A stretch of 64,000 nucleotides of DNA. It comes from Hyphomonas polymorpha PS728. GTDB lineage: Bacteria > Pseudomonadota > Alphaproteobacteria > Caulobacterales > Hyphomonadaceae. Below the pieces are notes generated by a model, which saw only the letters and a program-made list of their open reading frames with translations, ran no database searches and was not told where the DNA came from. The translations under genes and the position numbers were made by a program. Of this stretch, positions 51,348-59,900 are shown piece after piece (the first letter of the stretch is position 1; the number at the start of each line of letters is the position of its first letter). The DNA is taken from assembly GCF_000685315.1 (NCBI RefSeq), contig NZ_ARYM01000003.1, positions 62,001-126,000 of the forward strand. The letters run 5' to 3'.

Positions 51348-52622
51348 TCAGCCCTCAGGTTTCTTCCCATGTTTCGCCGCCCGTCCGGTCACGACCGCGC
51401 CGGATCCGAATTTGGCGCGGGCCTTGTCTGAGGCGCGCTCGGCGGCGGCGCGCTTGGCAATCCTGGGGTCGATCAGGTCCACGGCATCTGCCCGGTAGTC
51501 GGAAAGCTCGGAAAGGCCGACGCCGATCAACCGGTATTTCACCCGGCCGGTCGCCTCCTTGATCAGCAGCGGCCGGGAGGCCCGGAACACTTCCTGAGCC
51601 AGTTGGGTCGGCTCGGCCAGCGAGAGGCGCCGGGTCAGCGGGTGGAAGTCAGAGGTCTTGAGTTTCAGCGTCACCACGCGGCCGGAGACGCCTTCGGCCT
51701 TGGCCCTGTCCGCGGTCTTTACGCTGAGGCGCCAGAGATGGTCCTCCAGGATATTCAAGTCGGCAGTGTCCTCGAAGAAGGTCGTCTCGCTGGAGACCGA
51801 CTTGCGGTCCTCATGCGGATTTACTTTCCGGTTGTCCCGCCCATGGGCGCAGCGTTTCAGCCAGTCGCCCGTCTCGCCATAGCGCCGGATCAGGCTCTTG
51901 AGGTCTGCATGCTGAATGTCTTCGATGGTGTAGAATCCGTCCTTGTTCAGCGACTCGGCGAATTTCGGGCCGACGCCATGCAGGAAGTTGACGGGGTGGG
52001 GCGCCAGAAATGCCTCGGCCTCCTCCGGCGCGATGATGGCAAAGCCGCGCGGCTTGTCGAGCTCGCTGGCCGTCTTGGCGAGAAACTTGTTGGCTGACAG
52101 GCCGACGGAGATCGTCACGCCCACTTCCCGCTCCACAGTCTTCGCCAGCCGGGCAAGGCTGGCGGCGGGCGGGGCGCCGTGCAGGCGCTCGGTTCCGGAG
52201 AGATCCAGATAGGCCTCATCAATGGAAACCTGCTGCACCAGAGGTGTCAGATGGTCCATCTCGGCCCGAATCGCTTTGGCCGCTTCCCGGTATTTCCGGA
52301 AGTCCGGCGGCAGGACGACCGCGTCCGGGCAGAGTTTCAGCGCCTTGAACATCGGCATGGCCGAGCGCACGCCGTAGAGGCGCGCGATATAACAGCAGGT
52401 GGTCACCACGCCCCGCTGGCCACCGCCAACAATCAGCGGCTTGTCCTTGAGCGTTGGATTGTCTCGCTTTTCCACCGTGGCGTAGAAGGCATCACAGTCC
52501 ACATGCGCAATCGAGAGGCTGAAAAGGGCCGGATGGGTCACGATCCTGCGGCTGCCACAGGCGGGGCAGGCGGCGAGTTCGACCTCGCTCCGGTGCTGGC
52601 AATCGCGGCAAAGACTCGACAT
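51348..52622 (-). CDS. dinB: DNA polymerase IV with an N-terminal zinc ribbon
   Basis: A Y-family translesion polymerase of 424 residues. The ATG at 52622 opens on CRDCQHRSEVELAACPACGS, a four-cysteine zinc ribbon added before the normal DinB start, as in other alphaproteobacteria. Catalytic carboxylates are in IAHVDCDAFYATVE and QVSIDEAYLDLSG; SVGLSANKFLAKTASELDKPRG and FLHGVGPKFAESLNKDGF (helix-hairpin-helix) follow. No C-terminal QL[SD]LF clamp-binding motif is evident. An SOS box lies 10 bases upstream of the start. Confidence 0.93.
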   Translation of the reverse strand: MSSLCRDCQHRSEVELAACPACGSRRIVTHPALFSLSIAHVDCDAFYATVEKRDNPTLKDKPLIVGGGQRGVVTTCCYIARLYGVRSAMPMFKALKLCPDAVVLPPDFRKYREAAKAIRAEMDHLTPLVQQVSIDEAYLDLSGTERLHGAPPAASLARLAKTVEREVGVTISVGLSANKFLAKTASELDKPRGFAIIAPEEAEAFLAPHPVNFLHGVGPKFAESLNKDGFYTIEDIQHADLKSLIRRYGETGDWLKRCAHGRDNRKVNPHEDRKSVSSETTFFEDTADLNILEDHLWRLSVKTADRAKAEGVSGRVVTLKLKTSDFHPLTRRLSLAEPTQLAQEVFRASRPLLIKEATGRVKYRLIGVGLSELSDYRADAVDLIDPRIAKRAAAERASDKARAKFGSGAVVTGRAAKHGKKPEG

Positions 52623-52631
52623 GACAGTTGT

Positions 52632-52646
52632 GTTCCTGCCATGTTC
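52632..52646. promoter_or_regulatory. LexA (SOS) box of dinB
   Basis: GTTC-CTGCCAT-GTTC fits the alphaproteobacterial LexA site GTTC-N7-GTTC exactly. It lies 9 bases before the dinB ATG (minus strand), where bound LexA would block transcription or initiation, and supports the chosen start. It is in the 138-base region shared with divergent divK. Confidence 0.75.
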
Positions 52647-52760
52647 CGGGGCCTGCCGCAAACACGCCCTGCCGCAGGCGTAAAGGCGCGTTAATAATTT
52701 GCAGTATAGCTGAAGCTGGCGCACCCGCGCCCGTGCGAATCGTCAACTAATCGGAAACCG

Positions 52761-53153
52761 ATGGTCAAGAAGCGATCCGGAAAGGTGCTTGTTGTTGAGG
52801 ACAATGAACTCAACATGCGCCTCTTTTGCGACCTGTTGGGCGCATACGGTTTCACGACCTTCCAATGCCGTGACGGCGCCAAGGCCGTTGAGATCGCGCG
52901 CAAAGAGCTTCCAGACCTCATCATCATGGATATCCAGCTGCCGGAAGTGTCGGGTCTCGACATCACGCGCTGGCTGAAGGACGACAAGAAGGTCGCCCAC
53001 ATCCCCGTTCTCGCCGTCACTGCCTTTGCCATGCGCGCTGATGAGCAGCGGGTGCGCGAAGCCGGGTGCGAGGGCTATCTCTCCAAGCCGATCCAGATCG
53101 CTTCTTTCATTCGCGCCGTTGAGGCGCTGATGCCGAAAGAACCGGCGGCATGA
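52761..53153 (+). CDS. divK: Single-domain response regulator DivK
   Basis: A protein of 130 residues, one receiver domain. KVLVVEDNELNMRLFCDLL carries the acidic pocket, IIMDIQLPEVSGLDITRWLK the phosphorylated D57, AVTAFAMRADEQRV the switch threonine and GYLSKPIQIASFI the lysine. It matches DivK, which in Caulobacter controls cell fate through DivJ/PleC and the CckA-CtrA pathway. It overlaps pleD by 4 bases, as in Caulobacter. A GANTC site (GAATC, 52737-52741), the CcrM methylation target, lies 20 bases before the ATG. Confidence 0.92.
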   Translation: MVKKRSGKVLVVEDNELNMRLFCDLLGAYGFTTFQCRDGAKAVEIARKELPDLIIMDIQLPEVSGLDITRWLKDDKKVAHIPVLAVTAFAMRADEQRVREAGCEGYLSKPIQIASFIRAVEALMPKEPAA

Positions 53154-54517
53154 CAGCCCGCATCCTCGTTGTCGATGATATCGAGGCGAACCGGCGTCTG
53201 CTGCAGGCAAAGCTGGAGGCGCAGTACCATACCGTACTTCTCGCCGAGAACGGCCCACAGGCGCTGGAAGTCGCCCGCCTGGAGCATCCCGAGATCATCC
53301 TGCTGGACGTGATGATGCCCGGCATGGATGGCTATGAAGTCTGCCGCCGGCTCAAGGCTGACCCGGCAACGTCCTATATTCCGGTCGTCATGGTCACCGC
53401 GCTCAGCGAGCTGGAAGACCGGGTGAAGGGGCTGGATGCCGGGGCGGAAGATTTCCTGACCAAGCCTGTCGATGATTTCCTGCTGAACTCCCGCATCACT
53501 GCGCTGATGCGTTACAACACCGTGGCGTCCGAGCTGCGCCAGCGGGAGGCGAGCGGCTTGCGCTCCGGCGCGATGGAAGAACTCAGCCGCGAAGAGATAG
53601 ACCGGCCCTCCCGCATCTTTATCGTGGATGACGATGCCCGCTCCTCCGGCCGCCTTGCCAACACCCTGCGCGCGCAAGGGCACAAAGCCACGACCCTCAT
53701 GGAAGCCGGCGACATGGGCGAGCTGGCGACCGAGCGCGTCGATGTGCTGATCCTGTCCCTGTTTGCCCGCAGCTTCGATCCGCTGAAACTGATCGCCCAT
53801 TTCAAGATGAACCCGGTGACGCGGTCCATTTCGGTCATTTTGATCTGTGATCCGCATGACAAGGCGAAGGCCCTGCGCGGGCTTGAGATCGGCGCCAGTG
53901 ACATGATCACCATCCCGATTGACCGTCAGGAACTGGCTGCGCGCATCCGCACCCAGACGCGCCGCACACGCTATATCGATATCCTGCGCCAGCGTGTGGA
54001 CCGGGGCCTCGAGCTGTCAGTCATCGATCAGCTCACCGGCCTGCATAACCGGCGCTACATGAACGGCCAGCTTGAGCAGTTCATGCAGCGGGCTGTGCGT
54101 GGCAACCAGCCCTTGTCGCTGATGATGACTGACATCGACCATTTCAAGGCCGTCAACGATACGCACGGCCACCAGGCCGGCGATGATGTGTTGCGCGAGA
54201 TCGGCAAACGCCTGCGCGCGAATGTCCGGCCCACCGATGTTGTCTGCCGCACAGGCGGGGAAGAGTTTGTTGTGCTGATGCCCAACACACCGGGCGATCT
54301 GGCCTGCGCGGCAGCCGAGCGTATCCGCAAGGCGGTGGCCGCGGCGGAGTTTCCGGTGCTGGGCGGCACGAAGGAGCTTCGCATCACCGTCAGCGCGGGC
54401 GTCTCCACGCTCCAGGGCGCTGGGGATACCATCGACGACCTGATGCACCGGGCCGACACCGCGCTCTACCAGGCCAAGACCGGCGGGCGGAACCGGGTCG
54501 AGAGTATCGCCGCCTGA
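53150..54517 (+). CDS. pleD: Diguanylate cyclase PleD (REC-REC-GGDEF)
   Basis: A protein of 455 residues. The first receiver has D53 in IILLDVMMPGMDGYEV. The second receiver (residues 154-270) keeps RIFIVDDDARSSGRL but has Ser203 at the phospho position (DVLILSLFARS), so it is an adaptor domain, as in Caulobacter. The GGDEF domain has GGEEF at 369-373 and an inhibitory RxxD site at R360-P-T-D363. It makes c-di-GMP during the swarmer-to-stalked transition. It is coupled to divK by an ATGA overlap. Confidence 0.93.
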   Translation: MTARILVVDDIEANRRLLQAKLEAQYHTVLLAENGPQALEVARLEHPEIILLDVMMPGMDGYEVCRRLKADPATSYIPVVMVTALSELEDRVKGLDAGAEDFLTKPVDDFLLNSRITALMRYNTVASELRQREASGLRSGAMEELSREEIDRPSRIFIVDDDARSSGRLANTLRAQGHKATTLMEAGDMGELATERVDVLILSLFARSFDPLKLIAHFKMNPVTRSISVILICDPHDKAKALRGLEIGASDMITIPIDRQELAARIRTQTRRTRYIDILRQRVDRGLELSVIDQLTGLHNRRYMNGQLEQFMQRAVRGNQPLSLMMTDIDHFKAVNDTHGHQAGDDVLREIGKRLRANVRPTDVVCRTGGEEFVVLMPNTPGDLACAAAERIRKAVAAAEFPVLGGTKELRITVSAGVSTLQGAGDTIDDLMHRADTALYQAKTGGRNRVESIAA

Positions 54518-54580
54518 TTGACTTTGCGGCACCGGAGGCCCACAGCGGCTGACCAGCCGTGAGGGAGCCTATTCGCGCTC

Positions 54581-55807
54581 ATGTCAGATCGTTTCGAAGC
54601 GTTCCGGTACCCGTCCTACACCCGGTACTTCATTTCGCGCTTCTTCACGTCCTTTTCCACGCAGGTTCTCTCGGTTGCCATCGGCTGGCAGATCTATGAC
54701 GAGACGCGTAATCCCATCTGGCTTGGCTGGATCGGTCTGGTGCAGTTCCTGCCGGCGCTGGGCCTTGTGGTGGTGACCGGCAACGTGGCCGACCGGGTGG
54801 GCCGGCGCCTTGTGATGGCGAGTTCGATGCTGCTGATGATGGCGTGCGCGGGCGCCATCCTTTACCTCGCCCTGACTGGCCAGTTCCAGCCGGTGCCTGT
54901 GCTGAGTGTGCTGACGGTGTTTGGTGTTGCGCGCGCCTTCTATGGGCCCGCCTCGTCCAGCCTCGTGGCCAATCTGGTGACGAGAGAGGCGTTCCCGAAC
55001 GCGGTGGGGTGGATGTCGTCCTCCTGGCAGCTGGCGTCCATTGCCGGGCCGGTCGCGGGCGGCCTGTTGGCGGGCATCTCCCCACCTTTTGCTTACGGAA
55101 CGGCCATGAGCCTGCTGACCGTTGGCGCGCTGCTCATCCTGACGCTTCCCAAGCCTGATCAGAGGATCGAGCGGACACCTACGACACTTTCAAACCTGCT
55201 GGGCGGCTTCAGCTATATCTGGAAGGAGAAGATCGTGCTGGGCGCGATCACGCTGGACCTGTTCGCGGTGTTGCTGGGCGGGGCTGTGGCGCTGCTGCCG
55301 GTTTATGCGCGGGATATTCTGGATGTGGGGGAAGCCGGTCTGGGCCTGTTGCGGGCGGCGCCGGGGGTGGGGGCGATCATCGCGATTGTGCTGATCACGG
55401 CGTTTCCCATCCGCGACTATGCCGGCTGGATCCTGCTGGTTGCTGTGGCGCTGTTCGGGCTTGCCACAGCGGTTTTCGGGGCCTCCACGCTCGCATGGCT
55501 GTCGATCCTGGCGCTGGTGCTGGTGGGCGCTTTCGACATGGTGTCGGTCTATATCCGCGACATCCTGGTGCAGATATGGACCCCTGACCAGGTTCGGGGG
55601 CGGGTGAATGCGGTGAACTCGATCTTTGTCGGGGCTTCCAATGAGCTTGGGGAGACGCGGGCGGGGTTCATGGCGTTCTTTCTGGGGCCGGTGTTTACCG
55701 TGGTGGCAGGCGGCATTGCGGCGGCGGGGATTGCTTGGCTTTCAGCCTTCCTGTTCCCGAAGCTGCGGGACGCGCGCAAGCTGCATGACGGGCGACCAGA
55801 CACCTGA
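54581..55807 (+). CDS. MFS transporter (EntS-like)
   Basis: A protein of 408 residues with about 12 helices. RYFISRFFTSFSTQVLSVAIGWQIYDETRNPIWLGWIGLVQFLPALGLVVVTGNVADRVGRRLVM contains the MFS A-motif (G-N-V-A-D-R-V-G-R-R). It resembles enterobactin exporter-type MFS_3 proteins, such as EntS. The substrate is unknown. ATG 54581 follows GGGAGCC. It follows pleD by 63 bases and ends in the bidirectional terminator at 55821. Confidence 0.88.
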   Translation: MSDRFEAFRYPSYTRYFISRFFTSFSTQVLSVAIGWQIYDETRNPIWLGWIGLVQFLPALGLVVVTGNVADRVGRRLVMASSMLLMMACAGAILYLALTGQFQPVPVLSVLTVFGVARAFYGPASSSLVANLVTREAFPNAVGWMSSSWQLASIAGPVAGGLLAGISPPFAYGTAMSLLTVGALLILTLPKPDQRIERTPTTLSNLLGGFSYIWKEKIVLGAITLDLFAVLLGGAVALLPVYARDILDVGEAGLGLLRAAPGVGAIIAIVLITAFPIRDYAGWILLVAVALFGLATAVFGASTLAWLSILALVLVGAFDMVSVYIRDILVQIWTPDQVRGRVNAVNSIFVGASNELGETRAGFMAFFLGPVFTVVAGGIAAAGIAWLSAFLFPKLRDARKLHDGRPDT

Positions 55808-55820
55808 GCCCAAAAGAAAA

Positions 55821-55849
55821 AACCCGCGCCGGAAAGCGCGGGTTCTTTG
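55821..55849. terminator. Bidirectional terminator between the MFS gene and rpmG
   Basis: Stem AACCCGCGC (55821-55829) with GCGCGGGTT (55836-55844) closes a CGGAAA loop. TTCTTTG follows on the plus strand, and TTTTTTCTTTT follows on the minus strand, so it serves the MFS gene and the convergent rpmG. Confidence 0.88.
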
Positions 55850-55873
55850 AAAAGCTCCAAAAGGAACAAGACC

Positions 55874-56041
55874 TTACTTGATCTTGCCTTCTTTGAACTC
55901 GACGTGCTTCTTCGCGATCGGGTCATACTTCCGCTGGACCATTTTCTCGGTCATCGTGCGCGGGTTCTTCTTCGTCACATAGAAAAAGCCGGTATCAGCC
56001 GTCGAGTTGAGGCGGATCTTGATGGTTGCGGGTTTGGCCAT
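55874..56041 (-). CDS. rpmG: 50S ribosomal protein L33
   Basis: A protein of 55 residues. Read on the minus strand it begins [20 protein letters not shown] and continues [20 protein letters not shown], ending [15 protein letters not shown]. This is the full L33 pattern. The cysteine pairs of the zinc-binding form are absent, so it is the C-minus form. It is flanked by the shared terminator on one side and by the decamer array on the other, so its promoter must lie near the array. Confidence 0.95.
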   Translation of the reverse strand: MAKPATIKIRLNSTADTGFFYVTKKNPRTMTEKMVQRKYDPIAKKHVEFKEGKIK

Positions 56042-56145
56042 GTCGCGGCCCTTCTGAGTCAGGGTTGAATCCGGAAAACGCGCTTAATGGCGAGGGTTCC
56101 AGGTGAAGTCAAGCGGCAGACACGGTCAGTCCTGTGCCAATTCGC

Positions 56146-56195
56146 GGACAGTTTCGGACAAATCCGGACAATTCGTGACAAATCCGGGCACTTCC
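56146..56195 (+). repeat. Array of five 10-bp GGACA-type direct repeats
   Basis: Five units with an exact 10-base period: GGACAGTTTC, GGACAAATCC, GGACAATTCG, TGACAAATCC and GGGCACTTCC. Units two and three are identical to the first two units of the array at 4570. The array lies in the 158-base gap between the NUDIX gene stop (56200) and rpmG start (56041), i.e. upstream of rpmG, and may contain or overlap the rpmG promoter. Confidence 0.6.
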
Positions 56196-56199
56196 GGCG

Positions 56200-56925
56200 T
56201 CACAGGCGGTCAGTCTGGTGACCGGTACGGGTCCATCGCAGGAAGGGCGGGCGATGCGCATCCTGGGGCTTGGCCAGACGCTCGGCAATCTCTCCCAGCA
56301 TGAAGCGGGTGACCGAGGGCAGGTCGAGCTTCATGGCATCAGCCAGCGTCACCCATTGAAGGTCGGAGAGTTCTGCCCCGTCGACCGGGGGGCGCTCGTC
56401 GATCAGGGCCTCTTCGGCCTCGGCCATGAAGAAGCGGGCATCGAAGCGCCGGGGCCGGTAGGGCGGGGTGACGGCGCGGCCGATGAAGGTCAGCGGGGCC
56501 AGATTGGGCACCACATCCAGCCTGTGGAAATCCTCCCAGCCGATGGGGCAGGCATCCGGCATCTCGGCGGAGCGGCCCATGATCAGGCCGGTTTCCTCAA
56601 ACAGCTCACGGATGGCCGTCAGCGCCATGGACCGGGGCAGGCGGCGCGATTGCAGGCGCAGCTTTGCCTCGACCTCGGGGTGCAGCTCCTCCCAGGCAAG
56701 GGCCTTGCCGTCATGCGGGTCAACGCGGCCACCGGGGAACACGTATTTGTCCGGCATGAAGGCGTTGGTGCCCGCCCGTTTGCCCATCAGCACGCGGGGC
56801 TGGGTTTGATCGCGGCGCACGAGGATCAGCGTGGCCGCATCCTTGGGGCGTGGGCTCGGTTTACCCTTGATGACGACGTCGCCGTCTTCTTCCTTGTCGA
56901 ACGCGGTTTTGAGCATGCCTGACAT
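56200..56925 (-). CDS. NUDIX hydrolase
   Basis: A protein of 241 residues. DAATLILVRRDQTQPRVLMGKRAGTNAFMPDKYVFPGGRVDPHDG begins the fold, and ALTAIRELFEETGLIMG is the R-E-x-x-E-E-x-G core of the Nudix box. An insertion of about 30 residues lies between the GG of PGG and the REL block, as in the long NUDIX hydrolases found next to rnr in alphaproteobacteria. The substrate is unknown. Starts at 56925 and 56916 are both possible. The stop abuts the decamer array. Confidence 0.87.
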   Translation of the reverse strand: MSGMLKTAFDKEEDGDVVIKGKPSPRPKDAATLILVRRDQTQPRVLMGKRAGTNAFMPDKYVFPGGRVDPHDGKALAWEELHPEVEAKLRLQSRRLPRSMALTAIRELFEETGLIMGRSAEMPDACPIGWEDFHRLDVVPNLAPLTFIGRAVTPPYRPRRFDARFFMAEAEEALIDERPPVDGAELSDLQWVTLADAMKLDLPSVTRFMLGEIAERLAKPQDAHRPPFLRWTRTGHQTDRL

Positions 56926-57026
56926 ATGGCAATCCTACAGGCGGACCGCAGCCTTTGAAAACAGTGACGCTGGGTTAGCCTCCAGCGCCCCTCCGTCTCG
57001 CTGCTGTGGCGCGTCGTTCGGCGGGT

Positions 57027-57080
57027 CATCGCAGTGCGATGCCTGTTCCGCCTCACCCCCGCTTTGCAGGGAAGGGTGAG
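57027..57080. repeat. Degenerate relative of the hairpin repeat element
   Basis: In the 167-base gap between the NUDIX and rnr genes, the hairpin CATCGC-AGT-GCGATG (57027-57041) has the same arms as the right-hand hairpin of the element at 47761. CTCACCC (57052-57058) and GGGTGAG (57074-57080) pair across 15 bases and match its end motif. It is shorter and rearranged, so the relationship is tentative. Confidence 0.3.
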
Positions 57081-57092
57081 AAACCAATATTC

Positions 57093-59411
57093 CTACCGGC
57101 GCTTGCCTTTGCCCTTGCTGCCTTTGGGCAGGGTGCGCTTGTCGAACTTTGGTTTGCCGCGGCGCGGGGGACCACCGCCGCTGCTGCGGCCGGCGCCGCC
57201 ACCCCCGCCGGTGCGCCCGCGGGGGGCGCCGCGTTCGCGGGTGATGGCCTGACGGGCGGCCTTGCGGCCGGCCGGCGCGGGCAGGGGATCGGAGATCATT
57301 TCCAGCAGCAGGCCGCCCTGCAGAGGCGTGACTTCCAGGAGCCGTACCCGGACGATCTGGCCAATGGAGAAAGTTTTTCCCGAGCCGCGCGCATAGACGG
57401 CGACAGCGGCTTCGTCATGGATCCAGTATTCATCCGAGAGCGACGAGATCGGCACGAAGCCATCGGCGCCAGACCCGGCGAGCGACACAAAGAGGCCCGC
57501 CGGTGTGACGCCGGTGATGCGGCCTTCAAACTCTGCGCCCACGCGGTCTGACAGGAAGATTGCCAGATACCGGTCGGTCGCGTCGCGCTCGGCGGCCATC
57601 GAGCGTCGCTCTGTCATCGAGATGTGCTCGGCGATTTCCTCAAGGCGCACGGCCGCGCGCTCGGAGAGGCCATCGGGGCCGAAATCATGCGCCCGGATCA
57701 GCGCGCGGTGGACGACAAGGTCGGCATACCGGCGGATGGGCGAGGTGAAGTGGGCATATTTGGGAAGGTTCAGGCCAAAGTGGCCCAGGTTTTCTTCCGA
57801 ATAGATCGCCTGGGCCTGCGTGCGCAGCACCATCTGGGAGATCATGCCTTCACAATCCCCGCCGCGTATCTCTGCGAGCAGGCGATTGAACTTGTGCGTC
57901 TGCGGACGTTCGCCAATGTTCCATTTCATGTCCAGCGTTTGCAGGAACTCTGCGAACGCCGCCACTTTCGCGTCAGATGGCGTATCATGCACGCGGTACA
58001 TGACGGGGCTGTTCTTCTGCTCCAGTGTTTCGGCAGCGGCCACGTTTGCCTGGATCATGAACTCTTCGATCAGCCGGTGGGCATCGAGGCGCACCTTGGT
58101 GGTGATGCCGTCAACCTGGCCTTCGGGCGTGAACATGATGCGCCGCTCGGGCATGTCGAGGTCGAGCGGGCTGCGGATGTCGCGCGCCTTGGAGACGGCC
58201 GCATAGGCGCCCCAGAGCGGCTTCAGCACCGTTTCCAGAAGCTCGCCCGCCTTGCCTGACGGATTACCATCAATGGCGGTCTGCGCCTCCTCATAGGAGA
58301 GCTTGGCGGCAGAACGCATGGTGGCGCGCAGGAAGCGGTGGCGCTTCTTGTGGCCATCCCTGGAGAAGATCATCTCCACGGCGAGGCACGGCCGGTCTTC
58401 GCCCTCGCGCAGCGAGCAGGCATCTGCCGAAAGCTCGAATGGCAGCATGGGGACGACCCGGTCCGGGAAGTAGGTCGAGTTGCCGCGCTTCTCCGCTTCC
58501 CGGTCCAGCGCCGAGCCTTCGGTGACGTAGGCGGCGACATCGGCAATCGCGACGATCACCTTCCAGCCGCCATCTTCCATCTCTTCGGCCCAGACGGCGT
58601 CGTCATGGTCGCGCGCGTCATGCGGGTCGATGGTGATCAGCGGCGTATTACGAAGGTCCGTTCTCGGAACGTCGGCGGGTTCTTTCTCGCGCGCTTCCTT
58701 CAGGGCGGCTTCGGGGAAGTCCACCGGAATGTCATGCGCATAGATGGCGATGAGGCTGGCTGATCGGGCATCGGTAATGTGGCCGATGACCTCTTTGATC
58801 ACGCCCAGCGGCGGACCCATCTGGCGGCGGCCTTGCGGCTTTGGCTCGGCCACGACGAGATCGCCATCCTTGGCGCCCTTGCGGTCGCCTTCCTGAATCA
58901 GCAGTTCACGGCGTTCCTTCCGGCTGGCGGGGATGACGCGGCCGCCACGCGGGGCGTGCTCATAGAGGCCGACGATGCGGTCGCTGAGGCGTTTCTCCAG
59001 CAGCGTGATGACGTAAGCGCGCCATTCGCCATTGTCGCGCTGGGCAATCTTGCACACGGCCCGGTCGCCCTTCGCCGGAGCGCGGCCACGGCTTTTGCCG
59101 GAGGGGCCGCCATAGACGAGTTCGGGGCCGAAGAGGCCGCTATCGCCGACGCACTGGCCGAGGAGGTCGCCGTCCTTGGTGAGGCGGGTGAATTCGACGA
59201 GGCCGGAGGGCGGGGGCCGGTCTGCCTGGGCGAAGCTGCGCTTGCCGGTACGCTCCAGCTTGCCTTCTTCTTCAAGCTCCTTGAGCACGTCGCGCAACAC
59301 GGCGCGCTCGCGGCCCTTCACTTTCAGGCCACGGGCAATATCGGCTTTGCTGGTTGCGCCTGGATTTTCCCTCAGGAAATCAAGGACAGTCTGTCTATCT
59401 GGAAAACTCAT
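57093..59411 (-). CDS. rnr: Ribonuclease R
   Basis: A 3'-5' exoribonuclease of 772 residues. The ATG at 59411 opens the N-terminal helix-turn-helix (FPDRQTVLDFLRENPGATSKADIARGLKVKG). Cold-shock/S1-type domains follow, then the RNB catalytic domain with TIDPHDARDHDDAVW (the catalytic aspartates) and a C-terminal S1 domain (FEGRITGVTPAGLFVSLAGSGADGFVPIS). The tail is basic and glycine-rich (GRTGGGGGAGRSSGGG). By family it degrades structured RNA and matures rRNA. Confidence 0.95.
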   Translation of the reverse strand: MSFPDRQTVLDFLRENPGATSKADIARGLKVKGRERAVLRDVLKELEEEGKLERTGKRSFAQADRPPPSGLVEFTRLTKDGDLLGQCVGDSGLFGPELVYGGPSGKSRGRAPAKGDRAVCKIAQRDNGEWRAYVITLLEKRLSDRIVGLYEHAPRGGRVIPASRKERRELLIQEGDRKGAKDGDLVVAEPKPQGRRQMGPPLGVIKEVIGHITDARSASLIAIYAHDIPVDFPEAALKEAREKEPADVPRTDLRNTPLITIDPHDARDHDDAVWAEEMEDGGWKVIVAIADVAAYVTEGSALDREAEKRGNSTYFPDRVVPMLPFELSADACSLREGEDRPCLAVEMIFSRDGHKKRHRFLRATMRSAAKLSYEEAQTAIDGNPSGKAGELLETVLKPLWGAYAAVSKARDIRSPLDLDMPERRIMFTPEGQVDGITTKVRLDAHRLIEEFMIQANVAAAETLEQKNSPVMYRVHDTPSDAKVAAFAEFLQTLDMKWNIGERPQTHKFNRLLAEIRGGDCEGMISQMVLRTQAQAIYSEENLGHFGLNLPKYAHFTSPIRRYADLVVHRALIRAHDFGPDGLSERAAVRLEEIAEHISMTERRSMAAERDATDRYLAIFLSDRVGAEFEGRITGVTPAGLFVSLAGSGADGFVPISSLSDEYWIHDEAAVAVYARGSGKTFSIGQIVRVRLLEVTPLQGGLLLEMISDPLPAPAGRKAARQAITRERGAPRGRTGGGGGAGRSSGGGPPRRGKPKFDKRTLPKGSKGKGKRR

Positions 59412-59470
59412 GAGGCCGCATATAGTGTAATTCGGGCGCAATTGCGCGGGAATTTATGCGGAACGCCTTT

Positions 59471-59836
59471 TCAGCGCACCAGTTGCACCAGGATCGCGGT
59501 GCTGCCGCCTGCTGTGTTTGTCGTCAGCCGGACCAGCCGGGCGGAGATGAACACGCACTGGCCGGGCACGATCACTGTCTCGATCGTGTCGTCCTCGTCA
59601 AAATCCGGATCGCCCGAGAGGATGACCGCATTGGCCGCCCCGCCGCCGCCATGGCAAACCTGCAGCACCGGCGTGGACAGCACCTGCGCGCCCTGGGGCA
59701 GCGGCTGGCTCACCAGCACGGGCACCACCTCCTTGCCTTTGGCGGTGACCCGGATGGGCGGGGGCACATCGGCGCGGGCGGCCAGCGGCAGGGCCAGGAT
59801 GGCGGCAAATGTTGCCAGCAGGATTTTCCGGATCAT
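59471..59836 (-). CDS. Hypothetical secreted protein, paralogue of the next gene
   Basis: A protein of 121 residues with a signal peptide (MIRKILLATFAAILALPLAARA, cleavage near ARA-DV). The mature part is beta-rich: IRVTAKGKEVVPVLVSQPLP, QVLSTPVLQVCHGGGGAANAVIL, ETVIVPGQCVFISARLVRLT and a terminal AILVQLVR. Two cysteines (VC and GQC) could form a disulfide. Family not recognised. The last segment (P-G-x-C-x-F, ending in a hydrophobic strand plus R) resembles the next gene at 59901, so they look like tandem paralogues in a periplasmic setting. Confidence 0.6.
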   Translation of the reverse strand: MIRKILLATFAAILALPLAARADVPPPIRVTAKGKEVVPVLVSQPLPQGAQVLSTPVLQVCHGGGGAANAVILSGDPDFDEDDTIETVIVPGQCVFISARLVRLTTNTAGGSTAILVQLVR

Positions 59837-59900
59837 GATGATTGATGTCCCCACGACTCATTCTGACGGGAGGTTGCTTGCAGCAGCGGCGGTGTCAATC

